A stretch of 64,000 nucleotides of DNA from Adiantum capillus-veneris (lineage: Eukaryota; Streptophyta; Polypodiopsida; Polypodiales; Pteridaceae), in NCBI GenBank assembly GCA_014529385.2, contig CM043942.1:36236469-36300468 (forward strand), read 5' to 3'. The translations under genes were made by a program, and so were the position numbers. The notes beneath the pieces were generated by a model, which saw nothing but the letters and a program-made list of their open reading frames with translations, was not told where the DNA came from and did not search any database. Numbering within the stretch: position 1 is the first letter of the stretch; every line of letters starts with the position of its first letter. Of this stretch, positions 1-14,285 are shown in pieces.

Positions 1-91
1 TATTCATATTTGGTGTATGTGTGTGCGTTCTTTCATCGGTTGAAAACAGTGCTCTACTTTGTGTGTTAAATTGCGAATGTTGGATATGCAG
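1..91 (+). other. 3' end of an intron of the receptor-like kinase gene
   Basis: The sequence is T-rich and ends in TATGCAG just before a frame that matches receptor-kinase subdomain VIa. An intron at this point agrees with the gene structure known for ZAR1-type LRR kinases. The rest of the gene lies outside the window to the left. Confidence 0.5.
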
Positions 92-738
92 GCAATTCCA
101 AGTCCCCAACCAAGGCGCTTACGTGGAGAGAGCGGATCACAATTTTGCAGGGAGCAGCCAAGGGGCTCGCCCACATCCACGACTGTAGCCCACGTAAGCA
201 TGTCCATGGCGACATCAAGACCATCAAAATCCTACTTGGCCCAACCAGACACGCCCACGTGGCCGACTTTGGCCTTGCCAAGCTCATCTCCATCGCCACC
301 GAGTCAGAAAAAGTGCAGCCTCCTCCTGCCCACTTGGCGTCCACCAATTGGCCCTCCACTCCACGTGTCAGCAACAGTAGCCGGCTTTACCGAGCGCCCG
401 AGTCCTTAGTGGGCGAGACAGCTCTCATGCCCTCTCAAAAATGGGACGTTTATGCATTTGGCGTGGTGATACTAGAGGTCTTGTCCGGGCGCGCTCCGTC
501 CGCCCAAATGGCCTCCTTGGGCATTGATTTGGTGGCTTGGATTCGCACTGCTGTTGAGGAGGCCCAACCGTACGAAACCTTTATCGACCCCAACATTGCT
601 CCCACTACAAGTGCTCACCCTTCTGGGTTGTCCACACTTCTTGACCTTGCTATTGCATGCACCTCTCCCTCCCCTGACCTCCGTCCTAGAATGAAAGCTG
701 TTGCAGAGGCTATTACCAAACTTGCCAAATCACCCTAA
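92..738 (+). CDS. LRR receptor-like kinase, C-terminal half of kinase domain (last exon, partial gene)
   Basis: The exon is open from the intron acceptor to TAA at 736-738 and encodes about 215 residues of a plant receptor-like kinase, a membrane protein that phosphorylates Ser/Thr targets after ligand sensing. In order I see helix E (GAAKGLAHIHD), the catalytic loop HVHGDIKTIKILL, the metal-binding DFG in VADFGLAKL, the activation-segment end YRAPE, and subdomain IX as KWDVYAFGVVILEVLSGR. The last lobe ends DLRPRMKAVAEAITKL. The catalytic loop reads HGD rather than HRD, which is usual in the ZAR1/IMK-like LRR-RLK groups and suggests a non-RD kinase. The segment between DFG and APE carries a Pro/Ser-rich stretch. 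The extracellular LRR part and the ATP-binding lobe are to the left of the window. No frameshift or internal stop is visible, so this may be the only intact host gene here. The subfamily assignment is inference. Confidence 0.85.
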
Positions 739-1903
739 TGCCATGAAAGCTCCTTAGGTCATCTCAATTGTAAGTTGGACACCCAATACACATGTATACA
801 AACCTTCTCTACCCGTTGGTGATAGCCATACCATCATGTTCTTCTATTAGCCATCATCAACAACAACAGATTGAGGGAGTCCAACATTCCTCCTTAGGCT
901 ATATCAAAATTCATTGGGCAATTTTCATGATTGTTGCTTGTAAGTAAAAGAAGGAAGAAGCTAGTCATCAATCCCCAATGTCACCTTATAAAGAACACCT
1001 TTCAAATGCTACACCGTATACCAATGTATGCTACTCTTGGATTTACCAAAGGCCACTTCACTACTCCTAATATTGATATGTTTGCTAGAACATTTTAATA
1101 ACTAACGAGCAAGACTCCCGCCACCTCCGACCATGGTGTCATTGATGATCGAAAAAAGAGAGACACCATTCAAATGCAAGTGCAATCAATGAAATCGTCT
1201 CTATCAAATTTGGAGCTACCATCCTCTCTCAAATTTGCAAAATCATTGCCTCAATTTCTCATCACTCCCTTAAGTAAGTAACTGGGATAACAAGTTCTTG
1301 CACCACCACTATTGTATTGTCATTTAGTTGCTACTCCTATCTATGGTTGACCATTAGCTTCCTAACACTAGGGCTCTGTTGGGCAAAAGGTCTCCCCCAT
1401 CCCTTGTCGTGTCATTGATTGACTTTCCCCCGACCATCTTACAAACAACCCTCACAACATCCTTTCCACCATTGGCATACCATCCAATGCTCTTATTGCT
1501 ACCAACCTTAGTTTTCATTGCCAACTTCTTGTTACAACTATCAATCTTATGTTCCATGAGTAATACCAATGGAATCATGTTAAGTGCGCATTTGCCTACC
1601 CCTACCATGTCCCCAATTGTACTTAATCATTCGACGCACTCTGTAAGATGGAATTGAGACGCTCGTGATGTGTTCACCCCTTGAATCAATGTTTTTGGCC
1701 AATCTTGACCTTTTGAAAAAGGTTTCCAAGCTCAATTCGCATTGTCGATTTTAAAGTAGAGGCTAAGAAAACCTTCAAAATATGAAGAATGTAAAAAAAA
1801 TGTACTCGAGCAAGAACTGGGAATCTGCATGTCGATTGGCTATGTATAGAGAGTACCAAAGACTCACTTTCTCACTATATATAAAGAGAGTTAGGTTGAC
1901 CTA

Positions 1904-1912
<9 letters not shown>
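739..1912. other. No gene recognised (3' flank of the kinase gene)
   Basis: AT-rich sequence with many short stop-riddled frames on both strands. Two overlapping frames near 1354-1657 have no recognisable motif. The first part presumably holds the kinase 3' UTR. Confidence 0.5.
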
Positions 1913-1935
<23 letters not shown>

Positions 1936-1965
1936 CACACACATACACACACACACACACGTACA
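1913..1965. repeat. Compound (TA)n(CA)n microsatellite
   Basis: About 24 bases of alternating TA are followed by CA repeats broken by single changes, then by a short GT run, so the 3' part can fold back on itself. Confidence 0.9.
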
Positions 1966-3837
1966 TGTGTGTGTAAAGAGTAACATGTTGATTTGTTGCT
2001 CTCCATGCATTCCACAACTATAACTTACACATGCATGAAAGGAAATATGATCTACGGTGGGATGATTGAGCAATGTATATATTGGGCAAAATAAACTTCC
2101 TTGCAAACCCCCCACCCCCCTCCCCATCAGAGGATCACACCCACAATTTGGGGGATGAGAACCATGTGCCCCTCCTTCCTAAACTTTAAGTGGCGATACT
2201 AGATAACTCCTAGTATATACAAGATGATAGGGAGAGAAAAGATCTCAACCTATGCCCAATGGCTCTCCAAATATATGCATGTTGCCGTATAGGCTCTAAT
2301 GATATAACACATAAAGCATAAATGTGGCTGCCTATGCACAAACACAAGTGGCTATTGATTTACACATGGGTTGTAAGAGGTTCTTCACATGGGTTATTGA
2401 CACAACACTTTTCTGGGTGGAAGAGGTTGTGAACACAAGAGATGAAACAAAAGCCCACATCCCAACACTACTTAGTATCCCTCCATTATAATAAGCTCAT
2501 TAATTGAGCACGCATATTAGTTGCATTCAGTTTTGCATTTAGGATTGTGTTTATCTCTCCCCTACTCATTCACATTTCCTAATAAGCTCACCTATTGAGC
2601 ATCATCTAAAGTATTCCAATTAGTATTAGAGACCTATACTTATTATGCTCTAATAAGCCCAATCTAGCAGTGCAAATTAGGGGTGTTTGTTGCATCAAAA
2701 TTGGCATCTCAGGTAGCGATATCACCAGCAAATACCAAGGCTGCGAGTGCATCAAGTAGCAGCGTCGAGCGTTATCTAGACTCGGGATTCGAGGGCATAT
2801 CACACAGCTTGGGGATTGATGAGCAAAATTGTAAGATACATTAGCATCTGCAATGTTGCATACAACCCAACCTTTTTTTGGCTTGTCTTAGAAATTAGTA
2901 AGGTAGTTGGTTGATCACCACTTGAAGCACACAATGGTGCAATTGCACATCGAATTGCAAGAGACAGATTTACGAGTTGGCTCATGCAACCATCAACTAG
3001 TGTTTTAGAGCGAAGCAATTTCAGCCAGCTCTGTACAACCCACAAGCAAGCTCAACAACAACCTTGACAAAGGCACATGAAATTCACTGCTTGTTCACTA
3101 GAGGCCTGTAGCAATTGAGATTTCAGTAGCTCATACACCCATTTGTGGTGACAAAGTGGGTAGATTCTTGGTCTTTGCTATTTTTGGTAGCCCATACAAA
3201 TTTAACTATTAGAGATCCAAAATTTTTGGTTCCCCTAGAAATAAGCTTCAAAGTCCAAAATTGGTGGCGAGAATCTCAATTTTCACCCAAAAAAAAGGTG
3301 TCCCTTCCCTTTTGACCCCTTTAGAGGTTCTTCACATTCTATGTAAAAGGAGCCTTCACTTTGTGGTTATTCATATCTGACCATGTCTTGGATAACTTGC
3401 ACATAACTTGCACACACAGTTACTTTCGAGCACTCACACCAGAAAAAAACCACCGTACACCATTTGCAATGTATGCTTTTACATATATCACCAAGGATCT
3501 GTGCAATTGTAAGGGTCTTAGACACTAGTGTAATGTACCCAACATTTATCCATATAAGTCATTTCAGTTATTTTGCAAAGTAATTGAGATTCTCAATTTT
3601 GTGAGTCATCATGAGTTTATCAGAGTAATCGGATTGAAAATCGGGTTCATAATCTATTTATTTATGATCTTTTTTTATGTGGAATAGTAGGTTTATGTGG
3701 GAACCTAACCTATGAGTGAAGAAAACGCTTAGAGATAGTATTTTTAGGAAAGAAAGAGAGGTGACTCAAAATTAGGATACTTCTTTCTTTCTCTCTCTCA
3801 AGATAGAATGGGAAATTGTAAGTATAGAGCTTTTTAA
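1966..3837. other. No gene recognised
   Basis: Unique-looking sequence with short frames only. The minus frames at 2606-3045 contain no retroelement motif that I could confirm. A CT-rich stretch lies at 3780-3800, close to the start of the LINE homology. Confidence 0.4.
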
Positions 3838-4304
3838 AGGTCAGATGGGAAGGGCATCCCCTCACCATTGTGAATGTGTACGGCCCTTGCAATGCAAAAG
3901 ATAGAGCTAAACTATGGATGCATCTCAGAGATACCCCTATTGAAGGGAAGTGGTTGTTGGTTGGCGACTTTAATATGGTAGAAAAGAGCACGGATAGAAC
4001 AGGATCCTCCAGTGTGTTGGCTAGCTCAGAAAGGTCTAAATGGCAAAGTTTGTGCGAAAAGTGGGCAATGATCGACTTATGGGAAGTTGGCCCATGGAAC
4101 AGCACGCTTGGGTTCACCTACACAAGCCTTCAGTACTCCCGCACTGCCTCCAGACTGGACAGATGCTATTGCTCGCACCAAGCTGACTGGATACCAACGC
4201 TGATGGAAATGAAGGTAGTCCCAACAACAATCCTCTCGGATCACATTCCTCTACGCATACATTTTAAGAAGAATAAAGAGGAGGAGCAAGCCCCAAAAGG
4301 TTAA
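3838..4304 (+). pseudogene. LINE ORF2 endonuclease domain, C-terminal part
   Basis: The translation contains the APE-type endonuclease signatures VYGP, the GDFN block (LVGDFNMV), SRLDRCYCS and the terminal SDH motif in TILSDHIPLRIHF. These contain catalytic and substrate-contact residues of the exo/endonuclease/phosphatase fold that nicks target DNA for LINE priming. The N-terminal half with the first catalytic residues is absent, so the nuclease cannot be functional. It ends at TAA 4302-4304, and the linker frame 4314-4841 follows. Confidence 0.85.
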
Positions 4305-4313
4305 AAAAAACTG

Positions 4314-5833
4314 TTGGTAGCAGGGGCACACCTATTCAAAGACCCTCTTTTCAGGAATCTAACCAAGAAAGCAATGTGTAAGCTAAAAAAAGACGTCGAC
4401 CTCAACAAACACAACGCGTGGGACCTCTTTGCTTGGAGCATCCAGAAAGCAATCCAAACCTCAGGCCCCCGAATCAAGAAAGCTAGGGAGGATCACTTTT
4501 TTCATCTTACAGTGGAGGTACAATTGCTTACCGCTATAAAAGCCAATGGGCATGCTACTGAGGTCAAACACAAACGATGGCTTGAAGCCAAATCGAACCT
4601 TGCTAATGAGCAGTTAGAAATAAAAAAGGCTAGACTTCTCTCTAGGGAGACTTTTTTGCAACCGGAAGCCTCCAATCAAGCTCAGTTTTTTAGGGCTTTA
4701 AAAATCAAGAAGAGCCGGGGGGGGGGGGCGCACGTCCGCTCGCTCGATGATGAGAAAGGGACAACAATTCATAACCAGGATGCAATGGATGGTCTGATGC
4801 TGAGCTATCTCAGCCAAATCATTGGAAGGCCGGAGACCTAGTCCCAAGAAGTGGAAGAAGCCAGAGGGACCTTGCTTCAGAGTGTCAAGAAGGAAATTCC
4901 CCACTCAGAAGCTAATAACTTGGAACGGGCATTTTTTGAAGACGAATGTGCACTGGCATTGCAAGCCCTTGACAAGGAAAAGTCCCATGGTTGGGATGGG
5001 ATGACGATGGAATTCTATAGAGAATTTTGGGATGATCTCAAGGCCCCAATCACAAGGTTGGCCAATAAAGCCATGGTCGAAGGGTCGTTGGAGACAAGTG
5101 TGAAGACAAGGCTTATCAAGCCCATCCCAAAATAGATCTGTTGTTCTAAACTGAAACATTGGCGCCCTATAATGATGATGTCGGTGGCCTACAAAATTAT
5201 AGCTAAAGCAGTGGCCCTCAGACTAGCCCCCTTACTAACCAAGATCATCTCACCCCATCAACATGGTTTCATTAAAGGAAGATCCATTTACGATAACATC
5301 CTGGAAGCAATGGTGGGCATAGAATACACAGCTTTCACAAAGCAGGAGCGCGTTTTGCTGTAGTTGGACGTGGACAAGGCCTATGACAGAATAACATGGA
5401 CATATATAGAAGCCATAATGGAAGCTCTAGGCTTTGGGCCGCGCCTCTATCGACTAGTTCACGTAATGGGGGCTGGAAGCCAGTCAGAGCTCCTATTCAA
5501 CGATAGAATTGTGGGCTCTTTTGAGGTCAAAAGGTCAATTAAACAGGGATGGCCTCTCACCCCCCTACTTTTCGCCATAGGATCACATCCTCTAATCATG
5601 ACGCTCGAAGCTAGTGCTGAATGAGGGGAGATACAAGGCCAAGAAATAGACAACTCTTGGCAAAACTATTTGTAGAAGATTCTCTCCTCTTCTTGAAGGC
5701 ATGCCCCGAGGTCATTAGAAAAGCTCTGGAGATTGTAAAAACGTTCTCAGTAGCTTCGGGGTCCCAGTGTAATATACAGAAGTCAAGGATGATTTCCCTG
5801 TCGGAAAATGACTCATTTGACCCTACTGTCTGA
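4314..5833 (+). pseudogene. LINE ORF2 linker and reverse transcriptase domain, interrupted
   Basis: After a basic linker the RT palm is recognisable: SHGWDGMTMEFYREFW, WRPIMMMSVAYKIIAK, HGFIKGRSIYDNI, motif A LDVDKAYDRI and motif B IKQGWPLTPLLFAI. Motif C reads FVEDSLLF where active LINEs have F/Y-A-D-D, so the first catalytic Asp is replaced by Glu. In-frame TAG codons occur at 5133-5135 and 5361-5363. The frame shifts near 5625-5660 between motifs B and C. The enzyme would reverse-transcribe LINE RNA at a nicked target; this copy cannot. Confidence 0.9.
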
Positions 5834-5921
5834 TCAGGGGAGATTGTCACAAAAGGGAATATCTTTAGACATCTGGGAGCCCCCTTGGGGGTGGATGTAA
5901 CTCACACACAAATATTCCTGG

Positions 5922-7398
5922 GTGCTTGAAAAAATCAAAACAAAAATGAGTAGGTGGGAGTATGCTCTTCTCCCATTCCCAAGTCGGATAAAAGTGATGA
6001 ATGCCTTTATGATTCCTTATATTGCCTTCACTAGCCCACTTCTCAAGATGGCTAAGTGTCACTGGAAAGAGTTCTTAAAACCGGTAAAAACATTTTTATG
6101 GAAAAATAATACGAAATCTTCTAGGCCATGGCAATGGGCCCGTTGGGAATCAGTTGCTCGACCGAGGAATCAAGGAGGCCTCGGGATTCTCAACCCTGTG
6201 GCCCATGCAGAAGCTTGTTGCGAAAAATTTGTTGTTTCCTTGGCTGAACAGGATCAAGTTTGGCCTGTCATGATCAGAGATATGATAGAAGCAGCTAAAC
6301 TTGGCACGAAGGGTGGAAAGTGGAGAGGGGTGGAGGTTCATGACAAACTGTTAGCCCCGGTGTGGTCTACCTTAAGACTGGGGGGCAGCTCAGGAGAATT
6401 GGTAAGAAAATGTAATAGAGTAGCAGGAGTCTTAAAGTGGGGAGAAGAAGCCAGATACTTATCCTGCATTGGTCCCCCTGGCTCTCCAAAGTTGTAGATC
6501 CACCTCAAACTCCCAATTGGATTGAGATAGCCAGGAAACTGAATAATAAGGGTCTGAACCGACTTGAGCACTTCTGGGACAGTGTCAACAAGAGTTGGAA
6601 AACCATTGACCTTATGGTTGCCCAGTACCAACTAAATAGCTTGAAGGTCTTGCTTGTCCACAAAGTGATGAAAGAGCTTGACAATCTAGTGATGCCAATC
6701 TGTGATTCGGAGCTGGACTGGAATGCCTGGAAATGACCCGGAAGCTGTCTCTTGTGGAAACCCCATACTGAAATCATTTATCAGACAATGATGCAAATGA
6801 AGAATAGGTCTATCCCCCTTAACAAGCTATGGAAAAAACAATGGCTGGAGGAAAGGTGGGAGATGTAATGGAAAACATATGGAAGCCAAAGGTTCCACAG
6901 TTCATGAAGGTTTTCTTATGGAAGGTTATTTGGGGTGCTCTACCAACGGGGGTGAAGATTCAGGAGAGAGGGATTGGGTCAGATCGATGCTTGGGGTATA
7001 GGTTAGCTAGTGAAGATCTGGCCCACCTGTTCATGGACTGCCCAGCTGTAAAATGCCTAGCAGGGAAAGTATGCAAGTGGGTCCAGAGAACATGGAAAAT
7101 TAGTTTTTTCAAGACTAACCTATGCCTTGGAAGTAAAAATTCAGGTAGTCCTGCACTCCTCTTCAGCACTCAGATCGTCAGATACTTCTTCTTTCATAAT
7201 ATATGGCAGACAAGGAATCGTCGTGTTTTTGAAGGAGGATCTGAGGTGGCAACCTTCGCAAAAATTATACAAGAAAGCAAAGTGCTAATATGGGCACTCA
7301 GGCGCAAGCATCACTCGGAGGATTGGTCTAGGACTACTTGTGCCTTGTTGTCAGCAGATGGAATGCCTAGGATGGGGGCAAATCTTGGCCATCAGTAA
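5922..7398 (+). pseudogene. LINE ORF2 C-terminal region with zf-RVT-like domain, broken
   Basis: Three frames (5922-6497, 6437-6736, 6829-7398) together resemble the L1 ORF2 C-terminus. They contain a block around FLWKNNTKSSRPWQWARW, the conserved GGLGILNP block, and a zf-RVT-like segment (VPQFMKVFLWKVIWGALPT, then DLAHLFMDCP) in which some expected Cys/His ligands appear lost. At least two frameshifts separate them. It ends at TAA 7396-7398. Confidence 0.8.
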
Positions 7399-7681
7399 AT
7401 AAAAGATATCAGAATGACAAGAGCATGGGCTTTGTGTATCAAGGATGTGGAGGCGGGGTGGTAGGGGTGGGTGCCCTGATAGCCGTTGTCATTTTGATCC
7501 CTGGATGTTGTCATGGCTTAACATGAGCATGAAATAACCTTGTAATTTTTTGGGCTGCTCAATATAATCCACTCACGATTGTGAGTTTTTCTATAAATTT
7601 TTTTTGAGCCACGACGACACGCGAGCTTTTTCTTCTCCTATTCTTGAAACCTCTCAGTATTCTTAGCACCCCCCTAGGGCC
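7399..7681. other. LINE 3' flank, no gene recognised
   Basis: This probably includes the remaining LINE 3' UTR. A short T-run lies at 7599-7607. No feature explains the C-run near 7670. Confidence 0.4.
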
Positions 7682-7689
7682 TATATAAA
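7682..7689 (+). promoter_or_regulatory. TATA box of an unidentified transcription unit
   Basis: TATATAAA sits in a C/G-flanked context (CCTATATAAAGG) and is followed 25-35 bp later by a pyrimidine-rich start-like region (CTCACTTTG). Downstream are a CA run, a long CT run and a short ORF, an arrangement that resembles a gene leader or an LTR promoter. This is inference from sequence only. Confidence 0.5.
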
Positions 7690-7712
7690 GGACCCTTCTC
7701 CTCTCACTTTGA

Positions 7713-7730
7713 ACACACACACACACACAC
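7713..7730. repeat. (AC)9 microsatellite
   Basis: A short AC run about 25 bp downstream of the TATA box. Confidence 0.9.
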
Positions 7731-7850
7731 ATCTACGGAAGCGGAAGATCTCTCGCAACGACGCGCCAGAGGAAGCCTCTCTCCCTTAACCTCTCACCTT
7801 CAAGCCATCTGCATCTCCAATCGTCGACGTGCCGTCACCCAATTTGTGAA

Positions 7851-7852
<2 letters not shown>

Positions 7853-7921
<69 letters not shown>
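7853..7921. repeat. (CT)34 microsatellite
   Basis: A perfect CT tract in the putative 5' leader, ending 36 bp before the ATG at 7957. Long CT/GA leaders also occur in other retroelement promoters in this window. Confidence 0.95.
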
Positions 7922-7925
<4 letters not shown>

Positions 7926-7956
7926 AACGCACTTTTCTTTTCTCCATTCCGAAGCT

Positions 7957-8106
7957 ATGGCTCCGAAGCGTGTAACGCGAAGTTCTAAGGACGCCCATGC
8001 CGTTGCACCACCAAGGAAGGTGGGAAGAAAGGTGTCAACTCCGAACGTATCTCATGCGGAAGCATCAACCAAAGAAGAAGTCAAAGCCGTCGAACCTCCA
8101 GCATAG
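7957..8106 (+). CDS. Short basic ORF, 49 aa, unknown
   Basis: The ATG lies just after the CT tract, and the frame encodes a Lys/Arg-, Ala- and Ser-rich peptide starting MAPKRVTRSSKD, ending at TAG 8104-8106. Its composition resembles a nuclear-protein N-terminus or the start of a gag-like protein, but I recognise no domain. A GTAAG donor-like site occurs 25 bp after the stop, so it could be the first exon of a broken gene. The TATA box 270 bp upstream makes transcription plausible. Coding status is unproven. Confidence 0.3.
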   Translation: MAPKRVTRSSKDAHAVAPPRKVGRKVSTPNVSHAEASTKEEVKAVEPPA

Positions 8107-8370
8107 GAGTTAGCCGCATGCGGTCCAAATCCGGTAAGACAAATTTATAATTATGCATAGTATTCATGTTGACCGGTAAGATGAACTTAGACCTTACCTT
8201 AGACTGTTTTACTAAAGTAGTAAAAGTATTGTTTTACTAAACTGTTATTGTTTGATAAAGAAATACTGTTGATAAGTGATTATGGTTTGAGAATATGATT
8301 TTGATTGATCTTGTTGAAAGAAACATTTAGAATATGAAATACTAAAAGAAAATTTTGTTTCCAGATGGAA

Positions 8371-8586
8371 CTCGCGTTTAGCGAGAGGAATCCGCGGTTA
8401 GCGGAAATTAAAGTTGAGGTCATCAACTTCCTTTTTTTTCCCTTGCGGTTAGCAAGATGCCTTGCGGGTAGCAAGATGTCCCTTGCGGTTAGCAATAGGG
8501 AAGTATGCGTGTCTCGCGGTTAGAGATTAAGAAAAACCTTTGCAAAGGCTCTGTCGGTTAGACAGAGAAAGTCCATGGTTAGCGAC
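8371..8586 (+). repeat. Array of small hairpins with constant GGTTA-type loops and covarying stems
   Basis: Seven clear hairpins and two degraded ones lie about 20-40 bp apart. Stem/loop/stem: CTCGC-GTTTA-GCGAG at 8371-8385; TCCGC-GGTTA-GCGGA at 8391-8405; a 7-bp stem AAGTTGA/TCAACTT with loop GGTCA at 8411-8429; CTTGC-GGTTA-GCAAG at 8442-8456; CTTGC-GGGTA-GCAAG at 8461-8475; TTGC-GGTTA-GCAA at 8483-8495; TCTC/GAGA with loop GCGGTTA at 8512-8526; a 7-bp stem CTCTGTC/GACAGAG with loop GGTTA at 8549-8567; and a broken GTC/GAC copy at 8571-8586. A separate 12-bp palindrome, CCTTTGCAAAGG, is at 8537-8548. Stems differ from hairpin to hairpin but stay complementary while the loop is constant. No known repeat family was recognised. 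Confidence 0.85.
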
Positions 8587-9582
8587 AAAAACTTGTATAG
8601 AAACTAAAGACTCTTTTTTTTGGATTCTAGAATTGTTTAACTCCTATTATGAAAGAATTGTTTGATGATGTTTGAAAGGATTGTACTAAAGAACTTGTGC
8701 TAGAATTCAATTAAGGAACATTGTTATATATATCGTGGTAGTAATTAGATAACATTAAAAGAACGGGTGAGTGCGGTGTGGAAAGTGGGGACTGACTCAG
8801 GTTGCCAGTCAAGGATGGGTGGACTCGATTAGTCAAGTACTTTTCACTTTGTCTTAGTTAGTTAGAGATTTATCTCATGTCATATTTCGGATTTAAGGAT
8901 GGAGGCCATGCCTCTTAAACGGGAGGAAAAAGGCGTTGTTTTTGGATCCTTAATATGTGAAAGGGATTTTTCTTCTCTTATAATGTAGGATCTAGAGTCC
9001 ATAGAACCTTTAACCTCATTGACCTGGCTTGTGGCGTAGGGTCTTGCAACTACAATCACATTAGGTGGAAGTGTTCTTCTCTTTTGTTGCTCGTATCCTT
9101 GCTTCGCATTATCGGAGTAGGGTGTCGTCAACGGATTTAGAGGATAAAGAAGGCTATCTTCCAAGTCGCCCCGATCTTTTAGGACGGGGACCTTACACTA
9201 GCCTTGGAATACTTTTTAAGACCAAAGACCGCTCCAAAGCACTACAACGCATTGGGAATCGAGAACTTTTGAGTCAAGGGGAGGAGACTTAGGCATGTTT
9301 TTAGTTTTTGGCATTTAAAGGATTTTATTTGCATTCAAAAAAATACGTAGATGATCCTCGTCAAGGGGAGGAAAGCGGCACCATGCAATAAATGGAGATA
9401 ATGGTAGAGAAGTAAGAGCAAAGGTCAAGAGTAGAACTTTTTTTTAGAGGACCGTAATAGTGGCATATCACTTTGCCTTCTTCTCTTGCGATTGATGCAT
9501 GTTGGAGATAGCTTTTGAGTGAAAGGCTCAACTTGGTCTCAAAATTGTAGACAATGGTTTGAGGGGAGGTGTTTTTCATTTT
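8587..9582. other. No gene recognised; purine-rich PPT-like tracts
   Basis: Further small inverted repeats occur at 8793-8811 (TGACT/AGTCA) and 8822-8834 (GACT/AGTC). PPT-like purine tracts (AAGGGGAGGAGA near 9277, AAGGGGAGGAAA near 9363) hint at LTR-element debris, but no LTR pair was found. Confidence 0.35.
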
Positions 9583-9735
9583 GTCTCTTGGATTAGAGGC
9601 GTGTAGCAAGCTCTTGGATTAGAGACTTGCAATGGTCTCCTAGATTGGACATGTTCTTTAGCTCTTAGATTTGAGTGTCTCTTGAATTGGGGACATTTGA
9701 TTATTGTGCTCTTGGATTGGAGTGTTACAATTTGT
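9583..9735 (+). repeat. Degenerate short tandem repeat, motif CTCTTGGATTNGAG
   Basis: Six imperfect copies of CTCTTGGATTAGAG-like sequence recur roughly every 20-30 bp. Most copies keep a short CTC...GAG inverted repeat around the TTGGATT core. Confidence 0.6.
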
Positions 9736-13659
<3,924 letters not shown>

Positions 13660-14285
13660 GATAGAAACTATCATGTGCAACATGCTTATGCTTGAGCCTA
13701 TTAGCTTGAAACTGAACCTTGACGTTGAGGATTATTGCAAGTGCCACTTGAACTCAAGGTGGAGCCTCACATGGATGTACCCTATGAAGATTTGGAGCCA
13801 ACTAGTTTGAGAAACAAGGTCCTATGCCTCTTGGTTGGTTGGATATTCCTCTCTTGCAACTGCTAGATTAAGGGAGCTTAGAATTGAGTCCCAAGTGAGT
13901 TAAAATGTTCAAGTGAGGCTCAAGTGCATGCTACTAAATTCTCAATTCAAAGCTCAATATAAATGGGGAAGAGATCCAAAGCTTCACTTTGGAGTGTAGC
14001 ATTAGGCTTTTAACAAAAAGATTTCTAGCAAAAGAAGATTTATGTTGGTTAGGATGTGCACACAAGTAGTCTGCTCACATAACTAACTATAATGAGCTCA
14101 TTAGGCTAGCCTCACATGCTAGTTCTACATTAACTTATGGATGTGAGTCTCAAACTTAAGTTTGAGTCTCAAGATCTAGAAACCTAGAACATAGTGTATG
14201 AAGGCTCATATCCTTGACCTATATTAACATATGGATGTCATGATCAATAAACTTGAGCCTCCCATACTAAAATCCAACTTGCATA
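13660..14285. repeat. Left flank of the GAGGCTC-rich repeat region
   Basis: Contains scattered GAGCCTC, GAGGCTC and GAGTCTC words and AAACTTAAGTTTGAG at about 14150-14170, as in the array to the right, but no clear period. Confidence 0.5.

Larger units (their letters stand above)
3838..7398 (+). mobile_element. Decayed L1-type LINE (non-LTR retrotransposon), 5'-truncated
   Basis: On the plus strand the fragments read, in order, endonuclease C-terminus, linker, reverse transcriptase, RT thumb/C-terminal region and a zf-RVT-like zinc-binding domain, which is the order in ORF2 of plant L1 LINEs. ORF1 and the N-terminal part of the endonuclease are missing. The frame is broken by several stops and shifts, so the copy is dead. 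I could not define target-site duplications or a clear poly(A) tail; the sequence after 7398 has a T-run near 7600 but no A-run. Confidence 0.85.

Noticed and set aside
7846-7956. Upstream start of the short 7.9-kb ORF including a long Leu-Ser repeat
   Set aside because: The N-terminus would be encoded entirely by the CT microsatellite; the ATG at 7957 is more plausible.
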